NCBI GenBank assembly: GCA_020431945.1
Contig: JAGQHH010000048.1
Span: forward strand, 1 to 22,100
DNA: 22,100 bases
Reading direction: 5' to 3'
Source of the DNA: Cyanobacteria bacterium HKST-UBA02
Lineage (GTDB): Bacteria; Cyanobacteriota; Vampirovibrionia; Obscuribacterales; Obscuribacteraceae
Part shown: positions 20,992-22,100 of the stretch, piece by piece
How the letters are laid out: every line of letters starts with the position of its first letter
How positions within the stretch are numbered: position 1 is the first letter of the stretch
Position numbers and translations under genes: made by a program
Notes under the pieces: model-generated
Seen by the model: only the letters and a program-made list of their open reading frames with translations
Told to the model about the DNA's origin: nothing
Databases searched by the model: none

Positions 20992-22100
20992 TTATTCGAC
21001 CTCGAATCGATCGGTGCTGCGGGCCCCTTTGAACGTCCGGATATGACAGCCGGTGTGCTGATAGAGCGCCTCTTTCATCTTTTTGAATTCGCTGTCCTTT
21101 TCGGGATTGTCGCCGAATAAAAAGTAGAAATAGTCGAACGGATTCTCGTGGGTGCGTCTTTCGCTGTGACTGGCGTCGGCATTGAGAAACTCATAATAGA
21201 CGCTCTCCACCTGGCTCTCGGGAACCCCTCTGACGGTCTGCGGATAATAGCCCACCGCCAGGACTTTCTTTATATGTACGGAAGGATTTCTTCTTTTGAT
21301 CGTCCATGTAGTCGGCTGGTAAGCATTGACCACGAGAATCACCGGCTCTTCCGAATAGCCGACATCCACCTCGGTCTCGCCCTTGACCAGATCCACGAAC
21401 TCGCCGGTGGGTTTGCCGTTGTATTCGCTCACCACTTTCACCGCCGCGTTTTCCCCCGCCACTTTCTCGAACTCGATGACGGTCTGCTGTCCGGGACTGA
21501 ACGGCGGAGTCGGAATATTCGGAATAGCCGGAACCGCCGGCATAGTAGAAGTAGTCGGAGAGGGAGGCACTGCCGGGCTGCGCTGAAGCTGGGTCCAGGC
21601 AAGGCCGAGACCGGCCAGGGCGACAAGTAGAAGAAGCCCGACAACCGCCAGGCTGCTCAGGATGATTACTGGCTTGTAGCGGTTCTCGGTGGGAGCGGGG
21701 CTAGAGCTTGCTTTCGACCCGGGCTTCGCCACCTCCACCGAGAGAGGACGAGAAGGAGGCGGGGGCGAATGACTGGATCGGCGGTCATTGAGAGCAGTCA
21801 GCACTGCGGCCATGCCGGCGAAGCGATCCTCCGGAGCCTTCGCCAGACAGCGCATGACTATGCGTTCCAGGCGATCGCACTCTTTCTCCCTGGCCAGACC
21901 GGCATCCTCGAACGACATGGGCTTGTCGTTGACATGCGCGAAGATCGTCTCGAGAGCCGTCTCCCGCACTATCGGTGGTGCCCCGCAAAGAACCTCGAAC
22001 ATTACACATCCGAAAGCATAGACATCGGTTCGTGCATCCTGGGGCTTGCCCAGACATTGCTCCGGCGCCATATACTGCGGGCTGCCGAAGACCTCGCCGG
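20992..22100 (-). CDS. Membrane-anchored Ser/Thr protein kinase, 5' end cut off by the window
   Basis: The gene enters from the right edge; 368 complete codons are visible. They begin in the activation loop: GEVFGSPQYMAPEQ is the P+1/APE block of Hanks kinases, followed by DARTDVYAFGCVMFEVLCG (subdomain IX, quoted in part) and RCLAKAPEDRFAGM (subdomain XI). A Pro/Ser linker and one membrane helix (about 142-167, KPVIILSSLAVVGLLLL) come next, then a second Pro-rich spacer. The outer domain of about 165 residues has no leucine-rich repeats, and contains CHIRTFKGARS near its end. The catalytic Lys, HRD and DFG motifs must lie outside the window, so activity cannot be judged. The stop is one base before the next gene. 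The outer domain differs from that of the left-edge kinase, so the two probably sense different things. Confidence 0.93.
   Translation of the reverse strand, partial: GEVFGSPQYMAPEQCLGKPQDARTDVYAFGCVMFEVLCGAPPIVRETALETIFAHVNDKPMSFEDAGLAREKECDRLERIVMRCLAKAPEDRFAGMAAVLTALNDRRSSHSPPPPSRPLSVEVAKPGSKASSSPAPTENRYKPVIILSSLAVVGLLLLVALAGLGLAWTQLQRSPAVPPSPTTSTMPAVPAIPNIPTPPFSPGQQTVIEFEKVAGENAAVKVVSEYNGKPTGEFVDLVKGETEVDVGYSEEPVILVVNAYQPTTWTIKRRNPSVHIKKVLAVGYYPQTVRGVPESQVESVYYEFLNADASHSERRTHENPFDYFYFLFGDNPEKDSEFKKMKEALYQHTGCHIRTFKGARSTDRFEVE

Overview
The window reads as chromosomal DNA of a moderately GC-rich bacterium. It carries eukaryotic-type Ser/Thr kinases with a C-terminal transmembrane anchor, a DUF1800/DUF1501 pair, TadE/TadG-type pilus-like proteins, many TPR proteins and lipoproteins, a TIGR04283-type glycosyltransferase and a bacterial class 1B S-adenosylmethionine decarboxylase. 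The best guess is a non-photosynthetic relative of the Cyanobacteria (Vampirovibrionia/Melainabacteria, Obscuribacterales-like). A planctomycete- or armatimonadete-like lineage cannot be excluded. This placement is inference from gene content only. No rRNA, tRNA, CRISPR array, insertion sequence or phage gene was seen.

Layout. (1) 1-2087, minus: a signal-peptide membrane protein and then a Ser/Thr kinase that runs off the left edge. (2) 2167-3585, plus: a small membrane-anchored protein and a PLP-dependent threonine aldolase. (3) 6880-3575, minus: a tight operon of a small membrane protein, a DUF1800 lipoprotein and a DUF1501 protein with a Tat-like motif. It meets the aldolase tail to tail with an 11-bp overlap. 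(4) 6922-9458: SpeD (minus) divergent from a tandem UspA protein, which is coupled to a membrane-anchored endonuclease/exonuclease/phosphatase-fold protein (plus). (5) 9566-11739: a secreted HEAT-like protein (plus) faces a minus operon of a lipoprotein and a DUF1877 protein. A 26-bp perfect palindrome lies between them and probably terminates both. (6) 11738-13005, plus: a glycosyltransferase whose start codon overlaps that of the divergent lipoprotein, then a secreted repeat-like protein. (7) 13088-14551, plus, and 18321-14529, minus: two convergent operons of TadE/TadG-type and exported proteins. (8) 18479-20286: a TPR lipoprotein (minus) divergent from an E/K-rich membrane protein and an exported HMA-like protein (plus). 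(9) 20289-22100, minus: a second Ser/Thr kinase, truncated at the right edge, coupled by 1 nt to an unrecognised 233-residue protein.

Most products are envelope proteins: at least three lipoproteins with clear lipoboxes, several with signal peptides, and two transmembrane kinases whose C-terminal parts lie outside the cell. A plausible reading is a surface assembly and signalling neighbourhood mixed with ordinary metabolic and stress genes. The most unusual things seen are the kinase start codon inside a 15-bp repeat of in-frame ATG-CAC-TAA units, the CATG shared by two divergent start codons, the Tad-like genes without any visible Tad ATPase, and two likely leaderless promoters with identical geometry.
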